Positions 18,219 through 28,290 of a DNA stretch of 28,517 nucleotides are shown in pieces. Position numbers and translations under genes: made by a program. Position 1 is the first letter of the stretch; each line of letters starts with the position of its first letter. The notes below the pieces were generated by a model. That model had not been told where the DNA came from. It saw only the letters and a program-made list of their open reading frames with translations, and did not search any database. Origin of the DNA: Chara braunii (taxonomy: Eukaryota; Streptophyta; Charophyceae; Charales; Characeae); contig BFEA01000025.1 of NCBI GenBank assembly GCA_003427395.1, positions 822,264-850,780 of the forward strand, read 5' to 3'.

Positions 18219-21053
18219 ATAAAAACAAAAGGAATTATCTTGCAATGGCCACCATCTTATCTGAGGGTTCGGCCAAGGCAGCTACAAAGAAGCGCGTCAA
18301 TGACTTTTGATAGAAGTACCCGTTACAAGTTGAAAGTCACTCGGAGGTAGCGAGACAGGTGGTTGTCAGAGCGGGCGCGCCAACCGGTAAGTGAAATCGC
18401 CTTCAAAGAAATGAGACTCTCTCAGCAGCTAGTTCTTGGCCGAGCAGATCATGCATGCACCGATCACAGTAGTGAGGGGGCCTGTTTCTGCGGCATCATA
18501 AGGGAACTGTTCTTGGAAGACGCGCTGATCGTCACGTGCCTTCCCTAACAGCTCTTAGGCTATCCTAAAGTGACAGCTCGGGTCCTTGAGAGGACGGAGC
18601 TTTCCCTACTCCAAAACCAAGTAATGATGACGTCAACTACTCTATGTGGAAGCGCCGACTTTCTCCATGTTCCGCAAGCACGCAAGCTTCACTACCATCT
18701 CTTCTCTTGGAACTGACTTTTGACTTCCTCGCCTTTTCTCGCAGGCATACACACGTACTGCGTAGCTCGCCTCCCACGTATAACCATCTCGTGACTCAAC
18801 CCTCGTGCTTACCCGAGCTAGCCTCTGAGTCTCTCTCTTCTCTCACACACACCTTTTCTCCTAATTCCCCACCGCAGCACGAAGACTCACTGTGGTTCAG
18901 TGGACACAAAAACGCAGCGCATGAACGTGGAGTCAGTGGTTGACATCAACTGTATCTAGCAAGATCGCGTCCCGTTCATCCACACAGTCTCCCCCTTTCG
19001 TTGACCTCTTTTCGCTTCCCCGGACTGCCACGTGTTGCCCGTGTGTCATGTATGTCGATCACTCACACACCCTTTCCTTTTTCCCTTGCCTTTCCTGTCC
19101 CACGTCCTCTGGGACTCCATTGCCGCGAGCTCGTCTCGGCCCCGTCATCCACAGGTCGTGCCAGCGGGTGGTTCTTGCGGACCTGGCCTGGCTTGTTCCA
19201 GGACCGAAGGTCGGTCTCCCGGTCACCTGCCTCGCTCATCTCACTCTCCCCACCTGAGTCCCTGTCTAGATGGGCTTGTTTCCTGTCCACTGTGTCCATT
19301 GAGGTCCCGGTCTTATGATACGAGACCGTTACCTGCATTCTTGTCGTCACTCTGTCCCTCCTGCAGCGGCTCTCCGCACGATCTCTTTTCTCCGTAATCG
19401 CGTCCTGCAGTTTCGGGTTAGTCCGCATTTCCACCTCCTTAGCCCCCTCAACGTTAATTTTCAGTCACAGTTCATCTCCTCCATGGTAGTTAAGTATTAC
19501 CGTGATCCAAGGCCCTTCCCCAGACAGGGGTTTCCACCGAGCCTGGTGGTACCAGTAACCTGGCCTATAGCCGTGCAGTGCCATAGCTAGGTTTTTCTCA
19601 GTAGACTTTGCACAACACAAATCTGCCCCCCCAGAATAGTAAGTCACCCACTAGAATGCACACTCACAAGACCGGCAGAGCGCAGGGAACAACGTCCCAA
19701 CTTCTTAGAGTGGAGTGGGCACACCTCATGCACACCGTGCAACTCCATCCCCCTCTTCTCTTTATAGCCCAAGATCCCTGTTTTCTAAATGCGAGATAAC
19801 TCTCAGAGTTCTATGTTCTAACAATCTACAATTCGTAAATTAATAAAATAAATTAAAATAAATTAAAATACACAGAGAAGAGCAACGTGAAGCAAAACAC
19901 CAACGGTCACAGTGCCTGCCCCAACTTTCGGCCACTAGCCGTTTTCTTTTAATCGCAAAGTGACCACAGGCTCGAAGCCGTGGTCCCATAACGAGATACC
20001 TCCACCGCATTTTCTCCTTCAAAAGGCACCCTCAGACTATCTCTGATGGGTACCCGTGTCCGATGGCAAGGAGGGGGTTCATGACCTCCTATAGGGGGTG
20101 ATGGGCTTCCCACCGATGTGGCCGAGGGTCGCCCTTCTTTTGGGGTCCTACCTCGCGGCGCCCGATCAAGCCTCCCAACCATCGGTCCGAAAAGTGAGAG
20201 GCCAAACCAGTCTGGGCCACAGGCTGCAGCCACGCTCGAAATTCGAACCGTTGGCCTTCCCGCGAAGTGATAAGGACCGAAGGAAATCAGAAAAAGACTC
20301 GGCAGTAGCAATAATAACAACAAAAAAATAATAGTAATAAAAAAAAAAATACCAAAGAAAAAGGAAAAAAAAAAAAAAAAAAAAAAAAAAAAACATAGTG
20401 CCTCAGAATTCTCTTGTACCCCAGAATACAGCTACTGGAGTCCAGCACTTGGTCCAGACGTTCGCACGGGTTATCGCTACCACATCCCCGCACCTGGCCC
20501 GGATCACAACCACCTGGACCAGACAGTCCCTTCAACTTCGAGCAGGCCAGGCTATCCGACAGCTGCCGCGACTAGGAAATTTGACCGCCGGCCAACCCCG
20601 AATTAAAGCAGGAGCTTAGGCCCTTGCATAGACTTTGACGGGTTATTTTTTATTTTTTTTCTCCCATATTATCTTTCCTTTTTCTTCCCTCTCCTTGGTC
20701 CTTTTCTGCCCGACAACGACATCTATCGTGCGCACCTAACCCATAACCTGGTTAGGGCGTGATCGGCTCACAATAGAAATGACTGTGCCGATCTCTTCAT
20801 CTTCGCGTCCTAGGGCGAGCCCGACGGCTACTGCGGCCACAGGCCGGTAGTGCTCTGCTGTACAACAGGGCGCCGAGCCCGCGTGGACCAATGGAAAGCC
20901 CCGTGGCGCACCTTTTGCCAAGGCAGGCACCAACAGGGCCGGTCCACATCAAGGTACAACCTGGGTACTGGGATCAGACTACAACGTCGAAACAAGGGTT
21001 GGTACCAAGTAGGGACTTGGTACGCAGAGAAGGGCCGACACACCGCGCCCTCC
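18219..21053 (+). repeat. 2.85-kb direct repeat, copy 2
   Basis: Aligned to 38-2924 with about 90% identity by eye. The offset drifts from 18181 at the left to 18129 at the right through small deletions, including 23 bases lost at 20975/20976. It ends exactly where the plus-strand retroelement's gag-like sequence takes over. Minus-strand frames equivalent to those of copy 1 lie at 19063-19647 (interrupted by TGA near 19464) and 19949-20300. An A run of about 28 bases lies at 20367-20394. Confidence 0.9.
19063..19647 (-). pseudogene. Copy-2 counterpart of the uncharacterised minus-strand frame
   Basis: Equivalent of 894-1478, the same length to the base, with an AGA to TGA change near 19464 splitting it into pieces of 60 and roughly 130 codons. 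Residue changes relative to copy 1 are spread along the frame and include charge changes, so purifying selection is not evident. Family unknown. Confidence 0.3.
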
Positions 21054-21779
21054 AACAACGTGGCGTTCCTCCCCGAGGCTGCCCTTATCGATCGTTTCTT
21101 GGCCAGCCTTCCGCTCGAGTACCGCTCCGAGCTATGGCGGTACGAGTTCACATCGGCCCCGCAGGCTTACGAGGCCGCCAGGGACCATCAGCGGATGCGG
21201 GCCCGTCTTCACGCCGCCTCCTCCTCCCAGCCTCAGTGCACAGGCTATGCCTCCTCCTCTCACGACACTTCCCAGCACAGTTCCCCTTTCCGCGGTCGCC
21301 CCCTCCGTTTCGTGCAGCAGGGCCGCCACTTCTCGCGCCACTTCAGCGAGCTCGAGTATGGTGAGCAGGACGTTGGTGCCCCGCTGTCGCCAGAGGGTGA
21401 CCATAACGACGACCTCGACCTCGGCGAGGCCGTCCACCACCACTTGGAGGACTCTACTCTTCCTATGGCTGAGCGCCTCCAGCTCATCCTCTCCGCCCTC
21501 TCCCGGGCACGCAGCCCCCCCGGTCACGTTGGCGCGCCGCCCCCCGAGGTCCCTCAGCAGGATCTTCCTCAGGGCTTTGTCCCTCCTCGCGGTGTCCTTT
21601 CTGTTGAGGAGCGCGCGGCTATTTTGGGCTGGCGTGGGTGTTTGTGCTGCCGCTTGGACTGTCATACCTCCTCGCGGTGCCCTTACACTACCGCCCTTGA
21701 CCGCCACTATGCTGACCTCTCCCGCCAGCGTCGTGCTCCGTCCCCCCCCGGCGCCTCGCATCCCCACGGCGGCTCTTAG
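20850..21779 (+). CDS. Gag (C-terminal part) of plus-strand chromovirus, fused to repeat sequence
   Basis: A 309-codon frame. The first ~68 codons come from the 2.85-kb repeat and need not be real protein. From about residue 70 it is gag-like: VAFLPEAALIDRFLASLPLE, then YRSELWRYEFTSAPQAYEAA, typical of the end of a capsid domain. A low-complexity His/Ser/Gly linker follows. A perfect CX2CX4HX4C zinc knuckle is at residues 264-277 (CLCCRLDCHTSSRC, 21639-21680). It ends at TAG 21777-21779. The usual ~150 N-terminal capsid residues are missing, so this gag is truncated or deleted at the repeat junction. The GC content is well above that of the minus-strand element. Confidence 0.7.
   Translation: MLCCTTGRRARVDQWKAPWRTFCQGRHQQGRSTSRYNLGTGIRLQRRNKGWYQVGTWYAEKGRHTAPSNNVAFLPEAALIDRFLASLPLEYRSELWRYEFTSAPQAYEAARDHQRMRARLHAASSSQPQCTGYASSSHDTSQHSSPFRGRPLRFVQQGRHFSRHFSELEYGEQDVGAPLSPEGDHNDDLDLGEAVHHHLEDSTLPMAERLQLILSALSRARSPPGHVGAPPPEVPQQDLPQGFVPPRGVLSVEERAAILGWRGCLCCRLDCHTSSRCPYTTALDRHYADLSRQRRAPSPPGASHPHGGS
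21742..21749 (+). promoter_or_regulatory. C8 homopolymer, possible -1 frameshift site
   Basis: Eight C lie about 30 bases before the gag stop, read in gag as CCC CCC. The pol frame downstream is in the -1 frame relative to gag and is open across this point. This fits a slippery X XXX XXX site for gag-pol expression, or a plain indel in a homopolymer. Confidence 0.4.
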
Positions 21780-21784
21780 CCACG

Positions 21785-22610
21785 ATGCATTGTACACCTG
21801 CTCTCTCCTCAGTAGTCGGTTTCCCAACATCCCCGTCGCGGTTTGCCCCTCTCGCTACTGGAGTTGAGGTCTCGCAGGATCCGACAGAGTGTACTCATTC
21901 CTCTGTCACAGTACCGTCTGCACCTCCGCAGACCACCATCTCTCTTCTTTCCCCGCCGCGACTACCGACACGTCGTGCCATTCGCTCAACCCGTTGCAGC
22001 GAGCAACTCGCTACTCGCGAGGACATTGTGTCCTCTCTTATGGACTTGAGCATGCTCCAGGCTCGTCACGAGCGACTCACTCTCCATGTCGCTGCACTGC
22101 ATCGCCTTCTCACCATCCTCTCTGACCCTGATCGCACCCTCCTGATCATCCCTGTATGACTGGGGACCTCCACGAGGGTGTACTCAGCGCTGTGGGATTC
22201 CGGTTCTCAGGGCGACTTCATTCACCCACGTGTGGTGAAAGAAGCCCGTTTACCCACGACCGGGTCTCCGACTCCCATCACTGTCACCCTAGATGATGAC
22301 AAGACCCAGCGCTTCTTCGATCAGACAGTCACCGACCTCCCTTTCTTCCTCACTCTCGAGCCGACTGATCGTCCCCCGGTGTCTCATCACCACCACTCCT
22401 CTGCACATTTTGATGTGATTGAGACGGGGTACGACTTCATTCTCGGCACTCCGTGGTCTCATCGGTTCCGCAGCACCGAGGCCGATTGGGCGACCAACAC
22501 TCTCATTCTCAAAATGAAGTGTGGACAGACGTATCGTGTACCTTTCATAGGTACCACTGCGACACCACGCCCCGATCCTCCTCCCCCGAAGCGTTCCGTG
22601 CCCACACCAT
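21785..22610 (+). pseudogene. Pol 5' segment and aspartic protease
   Basis: In the -1 frame relative to gag, a linker (21785-22159) contains a Leu-rich helix-like stretch (LMDLSMLQARHERLTLHVAA) and ends at a TGA (22157-22159). The same frame then resumes with the retropepsin active site WDSGSQGDFIHP (DSG at 22196-22204) and, about eighty residues later, FILGTPWSHRF (the conserved LG-x-x-W block, near 22442). Both halves of the single-chain retropepsin signature are present. It is a pseudogene because of the upstream stop. Confidence 0.85.
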
Positions 22611-23011
22611 CTCCTTCTATCACTGTCACCTCGCCTCGGCTGTTCGCCCACTTCATCCGACAGGACGACGTCACCTTCTTTATGGTGAACGTGACGGATC
22701 TCTTACACTATGATCCACCTTGTCCCGACGCAGAGCTCATCCCTCTGGAACCAGGTCCTCCTTCTATTTCCATGGCTCCCATCTCTACTTCCGTCCCTCC
22801 GCCGTCCGTCGAGTCCACCCCACCGTCGCGCGCAAACGCTGACGCTGAGGAACTCGCACGATATACGGTCGACCTAGAGCCCGCAGTCTGTGACTTCATT
22901 CGAGAGTACCACGACGTTTTCCCATCGTCGTTCTCGTACGCCTGCATCCCACCGATGCGTGACGTCAAACACTCTATCCAGCTCGTACCTGATTATCATG
23001 TTCACAACTAG
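22611..23011 (+). pseudogene. Pol linker between protease and RT
   Basis: Proline/serine-rich linker in the pol frame leading to the pre-RT block (REYHDVFPSSF, then MRDVKHSIQLVPD), which in Ty3 elements lies just upstream of RT (compare the general H-x-I-x-L pattern). Ends at a TAG (23009-23011), probably a nonsense change since the frame continues as [14 protein letters not shown]. Confidence 0.7.
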
Positions 23012-23800
23012 GTACCCTACAGACTCTCGATCCCTGAGGCCACCGAACTCAAGCGTCAGCTTGAGGAACTCTTGAGACTGGGTTTCATTAAACCTAGCAA
23101 CTCCCCGTGCGGCGCACTCGTCTTCTTTGCTCGTAAAACGGATGGAACTCTCCGTCTCTGCATCGACTATTGCGGCCTCAACCGCTACACGGTCAAGAGC
23201 AGTTACCCCATGCCTCGTTCCGACGAGTTGTTCGACCGCCTAGCAAGCAACCACTTCTTTACGAAGATTGATCTTCGTAGCGGTTACCATCAGATCCGCG
23301 TCGCAGCAGCCGACCAGCCGAAGACAGCGTTCTGATCGCGCTTCGGCCACTACGAGTTCACGGTGATGCCATTCGGCCTCACCAACACACCCGCTACCTT
23401 CCAGAGGGCGATGAACGACATCTTCAGGGACATCCTGGAGCAGTACGTTCTCGTCTACCTCGACGATATCCTGGTCTACAATCGTACCCTTGAGGAGCAC
23501 CACAGACACCTCCGCGACGTCCTTGACCGCTTGCTCAGACATGGCTTCTATGCCAAGCTGAGCAAGTGCCGCTTTGCCTAGCACAAAGTGGATTTCTAAG
23601 GACACAACGTGTCTGACCAGGGTCTCCACATGGACGACGCGAAGATCATTGCTATTGCGAAGTGGCCTGTTCCCACATCTGCCAAGCAGCTTCGCAGCTT
23701 CCTAGGCCTTACCAGCTACTATAGTAATTTCATCCAGGGATACGCTAGGTGTTCCTACGTCCTTACCTCCACCCTCCTCCGGAAGAACCCACCCTGGGCT
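23012..23800 (+). pseudogene. Reverse transcriptase of plus-strand element
   Basis: RT blocks in one frame: [25 protein letters not shown] (Cys where Arg is usual), [42 protein letters not shown], the catalytic YLDDILVY (YLDD at 23456-23467) and the thumb RSFLGLTSYYSNFI. It is interrupted by TGA 23333-23335, TAG 23579-23581 and TAA 23597-23599. The catalytic Asp pair is intact. Confidence 0.92.
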
Positions 23801-23829
23801 TGGACACCCCTCCACGAGGACGCTTTCCA

Positions 23830-24420
23830 CGCCCTCAAGAAGGCGGTGACATGCGCACCGGTTCTTCACCTACCCGATTTTGATCGCCCTTTTATCCTTA
23901 CCACCGATGCGTCTGACTTTGCTGTAGGAGCAATGCTTTCTCAGATCTTCCCCTCCTCTCCTGATTCCCCTCATACTCGTATCACTCGCTTCCCACCACC
24001 TACCCCTACCACTGCTTCCCGACTGACGCCTACTCGTCCAGCTACTGACGAGCCTTCTATTGCCTATTTTCCTACCATCGTCGAGGGCGACACTGTCGAG
24101 TCTCGCTCAGGTGATTGTCTGATAGCCTTCTACTCCCGTCAGCTCCTGCCCTTCGAGATAAACTACACCGCTGATGAACGTGAAGTTCTGGCAGCAGTTT
24201 ATGTTGCTCGGCACTAGCGTCACTACCTGTACGGAGCACCATTCACGGTGCGCACGGACAACTCTGTTATCCAGGCTTTTCTGACAAAACCGATGCGCAC
24301 TCCTCGACATGCTCGCTGGTGGCGCGACCTATCCGAGTTTAGTTTTACCACTGAGCACATTAAGGGTGAGACTAATCGGGTCGCAGATGCATTATCCCGG
24401 CGCCCTGACCACGACCAGGA
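23830..24420 (+). pseudogene. RNase H of plus-strand element
   Basis: Shows FILTTDASDFAVGAML (first Asp), YTADEREVLAAVYVARH (Glu present), then a TAG at 24215-24217 where Trp is expected. It resumes with FTVRTDNSVIQAF (third acidic residue) and NRVADALSRRPD (fourth). The four acidic positions are kept. An insert rich in Pro/Thr/Ser (about 23945-24100) lies between the first and second blocks, in a place where this group has variable loops. Confidence 0.85.
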
Positions 24421-25260
24421 GCAGATCCAGCTCTCTTTCATCTCCATCACCACCGTCCACCACTCGGTGATCGTCGAGTTTCGCACTCAGTACCGACACT
24501 GCCCCGACTATCGCGACATCCACGTGACCCTTCGGAGTGGCAAGCCCGTCCCGAACTTCTCTCTCGGGGACAACGGTTTTGTGTACATGCACGGTTCACA
24601 GGGCACTAGAGAGCCCTGTATTTGCGTTCCCTCCACTGGACAGCTACGTGTCCGAGCAGTAGCAGAGTTCCATGACCAGGCAGCTGCCAATCATATGGGT
24701 TTCCACAAGACGTTGGCTCATGTGAGCCGCCTGTACGTCTGGCCGAAGCGCAAGGACTTTGTGAAGGACTACGTCGCAGAGTGTCCCACCTGTTAGGAGG
24801 TGAACAGTGCGAACCACCTGCCTTATGGTTTACTCCAGCCTCTTCCTATCCCTGAGGGTTGTTGGGAGTCCATCTCGATGGACTTTATCGGTCCTCTTCG
24901 TCCTTTGACACCTCGCGGTCATGATGCTATCCTGGTCGTCGTCGACCGCTTCACGAAGCGTGCACGCGTTGTTCCATGCCGCTATGCCATCAGTGCACGT
25001 GAGGTCGCCGACATCGTGTTTGACCGAGTCGTGCGTGACCACGGCTTACCTCTGAGCATCATATCTGACCGTGACCCGCGCTTAACTAGCCGATTCTGGC
25101 GACGACTCCACGAGGTATATGGCACTCAGCTCCGCTTCTCATCGTCTTACCATCCTCAGACTGATGGTCAGACCGAGATCACAAACAGGACTCTCGGAGA
25201 TATTCTCCGAAAGATTGTTCGTGACGACCAGCAGTGAGATCTCCATCTTGCCCACGCGAA
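24421..25260 (+). pseudogene. Integrase of plus-strand element (DD35E intact)
   Basis: The zinc-binding HHCC motif is complete (FHDQAAANHMGFHKT ... ECPTC; spacing HX6HX29CX2C), followed by a TAG at 24794-24796 where Gln would be. The catalytic core has SMDFIGPL (24881-24883 Asp), IISDRDPRL (25067-25069 Asp) and QTDGQTEITNR (25175-25177 Glu), 35 residues between the last two. A TGA at 25235-25237 is followed by a frameshift: one base appears deleted near 25255-25260, after which the protein continues in another frame (TYNHVVSP). Confidence 0.9.
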
Positions 25261-26139
25261 TTAACCTACAACCACGTTGTCTCGCCAACCACAAGGGTGT
25301 CGCCTTACTATTGCGACCTCGGCTATCACCCTCGTGTTCCCGCGGACTTCCTTCGACCGTCACAGATGCACCCCGACACGAGTTGTCCCGCGCTGGATGA
25401 TTGGGTTGCACACATGATGTTGATCATGAAGACCGCACATGAGCACATAGTCGTTTCCTAGACTCGCATGGCCGCACGTGCGAACCGATCGAGGATGAAT
25501 CATCCATTCAAAGTCAGTGATGATGTGCTTATCGAGACCCGCCACTTACAGCTCGAAGCGGACACGCTTCGCAAGTTTCGGCGTCGCTTCTTTGGACCAT
25601 GCCGCATTCTCCAGTCCGTTGGTTCTGATACGGCATCTAGCCCGGTCAACTTTCGTGTGAAGCTGCCCGACTACCTACGCCAAGCTCGTGTGCATGATGT
25701 CTACCACGTCTCTTTACTGCGTCCTTACCGCAGACCGTCTGAGCGTTTCGTTGGACGACCCTACGAGCGCCCTCCACCCATCATGGTGGACGACCACGAG
25801 GAGTTCCTCGTTTCAGACATCATTGGTCGCCGAGTTACCGACGACAACCTTCCCCACGTCGAGTATCTCGTACGTTGGAAGGGTTACCCTGATGAGGAGG
25901 TCACCTGGGAGCCCCTCGAGCACTTGCAGCACGCTCGCATGTTGGTGAGCGCCTATGACCGTCCTCGTCGTGCTGGGTTCACTGCTCCTTCTCAGCCCAC
26001 TGACCCTCTTCCTTCTCCCCCAACTGAGGAGACCGCTGAAGTCGAGCCTGCTACATCTGAGTCAGACCTTCAGCCGCAGCCGGATGCTTCTGAGCGTCCA
26101 CAGCGCACTCGTCGTCGTCCTGCTCGATACGACAATTGA
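25261..26139 (+). pseudogene. Integrase C-terminus and chromodomain
   Basis: After the frameshift the frame gives the integrase C-terminal part, a TAG (25459-25461) where Gln is usual, then the GPY/F-type module RRFFGPCRIL (Cys replaces the aromatic), VHDVYHVSLLRPYRR, and a chromodomain at about 25798-25962: EEFLVSDIIGRRV, VEYLVRWKGYPDEEVTWEPLEHL. A Pro/Thr-rich tail ends in RRPARYDN and TGA at 26137-26139, which looks like the natural stop. Chromodomains in these elements read histone marks and steer integration. Confidence 0.9.
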
Positions 26140-26880
26140 CTCTGACTTACCTTCCCACGTTCTTGACTTCTCAGTACTTCATCCACTCCAGTTTTGCTAC
26201 TTCAGCTCGTCGACGTTGCGGCTCTTCCTCCACGATATTCCAGACTTCTCATCGTGGACGTCATCGGCAGCTTCATGGACTTCGTCAATATCAGCTCTAC
26301 CTACTTCAGACGTCTTCACTCCCTTACCACTTTACCATGTACCGTACCCTGCTTGTGTCGCATGATGGTCTCCCTTTACCCGGGTTCCTCTTAGTTGGGC
26401 TCTCCCTTGGTATACGCATAGGCATCGGGACCGTAGTGTTGCCCTGGCTTTCCAGCTTACGGATCTAGCTCCGACTTCCCTCACTTTAGGAGTCACTTGC
26501 ATGATTCCCTTAACCATCACCTTTTTACCCTTTGCCGGCCCTCACGCCCTAGTTAGGCAGCCCAGCATGCTTCATCTAGGTGCGCCCAGTATACCAGGCT
26601 CCCTTGTTCCCTTGCATGGTCGACCCTCCATAGTGGTCCACCCTTTAGTCGAGCATTACTCGCCCTGATGGTCTATCTGTTAGGGTCATTGGTTCTGTTC
26701 GCTCCCACTTCCCTACCCTCATTGAGCCTGATGACATGTGTTCCCCCCTGTCACTATGTGTGGATGCCCTTAGGAGTTTCCGACCTCTAGGTTGCATTTG
26801 TCACCCTCAGAGACCATCCCACCCTTTGGTTTGCGACATACTCCTCCTGTTACATATGGTTGACTTGTTGTTGCTTTGTT
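26140..26880. other. Non-coding flank after the chromovirus
   Basis: This should be the 3' untranslated region, polypurine tract and LTR of the plus-strand element. I see no purine tract long enough to call, and no match to the region upstream of gag. Short overlapping frames exist but have no motif. Confidence 0.5.
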
Positions 26881-26882
26881 GC

Positions 26883-27110
26883 TCTCAGACTTAGGCTATT
26901 GCCTCTGACATTTCTAGGATTTAGTTGTTATGCTTTTGCTGTTTTTAGGACTTATACACTAGTCAGTTGTTCCCAGACTGAGGTTACTGCCTCCAACATT
27001 CTAGGATCTAGTTGTCACTACTTTCTGCTTTCCTAGGACATGTATGCTCGTTAGTTGCTTCTGCTTTCCTAGGACACGTATGCTAGTTAGTTGCTTCTGC
27101 CTTTACTTAG
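26883..27110 (+). repeat. CTAGGA-rich tandem repeats
   Basis: Two units about 89 bases apart (CTCAGACTTAGGCTATTGCC at 26883 and CCCAGACTGAGGTTACTGCC at 26972) share CTAGGATYTAGTTGT. A tighter pair of 36-base units, CTGCTTTCCTAGGACA(T/C)G, at 27025-27060 and 27061-27096, differs at two positions. The unit is non-coding and probably lies in the 3' flank of the chromovirus. Confidence 0.75.
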
Positions 27111-27540
27111 GCTGTTAGTTGTGACATTGTTGTTTTGTGACATTTTATATCCTAGGTTGCATCGCATGGACTCACCATGGAGCTTCCTCCGCATCCTAGA
27201 CTACTCAGGTTTTCTTTTTCTTTGGTAGAGTTCCGCTTCTTGGCGGAAGCGTGCTTTTATCTAGGCGATCCATCACAGGTCGAGGATCGTGTAGCGGACC
27301 TCTGGTTGGCCTGTGAGACCAGCCCCTTGGCCTGTTCTCACAGGCCTGTGTTTTATTCGGGGCAGTCCAGTCCAGGCCGGTACCTCTGTCGGTACCAGCC
27401 AGTCCAGTCCAGTCCCGTCAGTCCGCTGGGGTATACCCCAACCATTGTCTGTTTTCGAGATCATTCTACAGTTGTACGATTTTGGAGTACGTGCGTTGGA
27501 GTCTTGCGTGGGAGCTGCGCTGTGCCATCTTGCTCCTCCC
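27111..27540. other. Non-coding stretch with CAGTCCAGTC repeats
   Basis: Contains short repeats (CAGTCCAGTCCAG near 27365 and 27401) and a palindrome-like GGTACC pair around 27380-27398. No reading frame with recognisable content, apart from a possible run-off of the LINE-like frame on the minus strand. Confidence 0.45.
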
Positions 27541-28290
27541 TCATCCTCCATATCCATTTGTATCCCAGGCGGAGCACCTTCCCAGCGGGTCCGCCACAAC
27601 GATCCACTCCATGAATGTTCGCTTAACGTTGGGGTCACAGTCAATTTTCACATTGCCTAGCCTCGACTCGTCGTCTCTCTGATCTGGCGGGTGTATGTGG
27701 ACGATTGGGCCCATCAGGCTCTCCACTACGTTTCAGAGGGAGAACATGGCTCCCAAGGGAACTCTCAAGGTGATTATACGGTATTTTGCCGTTGACTCCG
27801 CTTCCCTAAGCTGATCCAGCTCTTGCTGGGTCATCCAGGGACGAAAAGTCACTTTGACTGGGCCCTGCCTCGAAGGGATGTGATCGGTTTCTTTGGCCAG
27901 CATCCATTGCACGATGCGGTTTGATCTGGCGATGTATGACATCACGTTGGGGCCCTCACCGTGTGTTCGGCCCCGTCTGAAAGATGGGTTAAAGGCGGGG
28001 TCTTGGAACCACGCATCCTCGTAGATCCGTATGAACTGTTATCTTTGGGCTACTGAGAATGATGCAGCTCGTGCATCGAAGACCACGATGACAGTACGCT
28101 CCTTTAGCCATGCTACTGTTGCTGAGTCGACGTCCTCGTTCAGTTTCAAATAGCCTACCCCGTCGATAACTTCAATGTCCCCGTGGGGAAATGAGGTTTC
28201 CCAAAATAGGCCATCGTCATAACAGGTGTCCAGGAGGGTTCGCTTTCGAGGGAGATCGCCCGAGGGTATTGCTGGGTGGGGGGGTGCGGC
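27541..28290 (-). pseudogene. LINE-type ORF1 (gag-like, DUF4283-like), broken
   Basis: Minus-strand frame from about 28290 to a stop at 27733: FWETSFPHGDIEVIDGVGYL, VAWLKERTVIVVFDARAA, a TAA at 28039-28041, then QFIRIYEDAWFQDP, SNRIVQWMLAKETDH, VKVTFRPWMTQQELDQL and YRIITLRVPLGAMFSL. Just past the stop, in the next frame, come SLMGPIVHIHPPDQ and RLGNVKIDCDP. The pattern of a hydrophobic beta strand, RPW, a VPL-type turn, a G-x-I hydrophobic core and a final CDP resembles the DUF4283 gag-like domain of plant LINE ORF1 proteins. Identification is by pattern, not by search. No zinc knuckle or endonuclease is seen. Confidence 0.45.

Larger units (their letters stand above)
21054..26139 (+). mobile_element. 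Plus-strand Ty3/gypsy chromovirus, internal region
   Basis: In order: gag with zinc knuckle, protease, RT, RNase H, integrase and chromodomain, on one strand and, except for the gag/pol boundary and one deletion, in one frame. Domain order and the C-terminal chromodomain place it in the Ty3/gypsy chromoviruses. It contains nine in-frame stops and a 1-bp deletion. No LTR was found: the flank after 26139 does not match 18219-21053. It is a relic, but the whole pol length is kept without large indels. Confidence 0.92.

Noticed and set aside
17198-18350. Long open frames over the minisatellite and the gap
   Set aside because: They consist of a 13-bp repeat translated in all frames and of unknown bases.
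24-21053. The 2.85-kb copies as an LTR pair around a 15-kb element
   Set aside because: The enclosed Ty3 element is on the opposite strand with its own LTR edge and PBS at 13945, no PBS follows copy 1, and copy 2 runs into another element.
21132-21830. Long minus-strand frame opposite gag
   Set aside because: Antisense shadow of a GC-rich gag. The plus strand has the zinc knuckle and capsid-like motifs.
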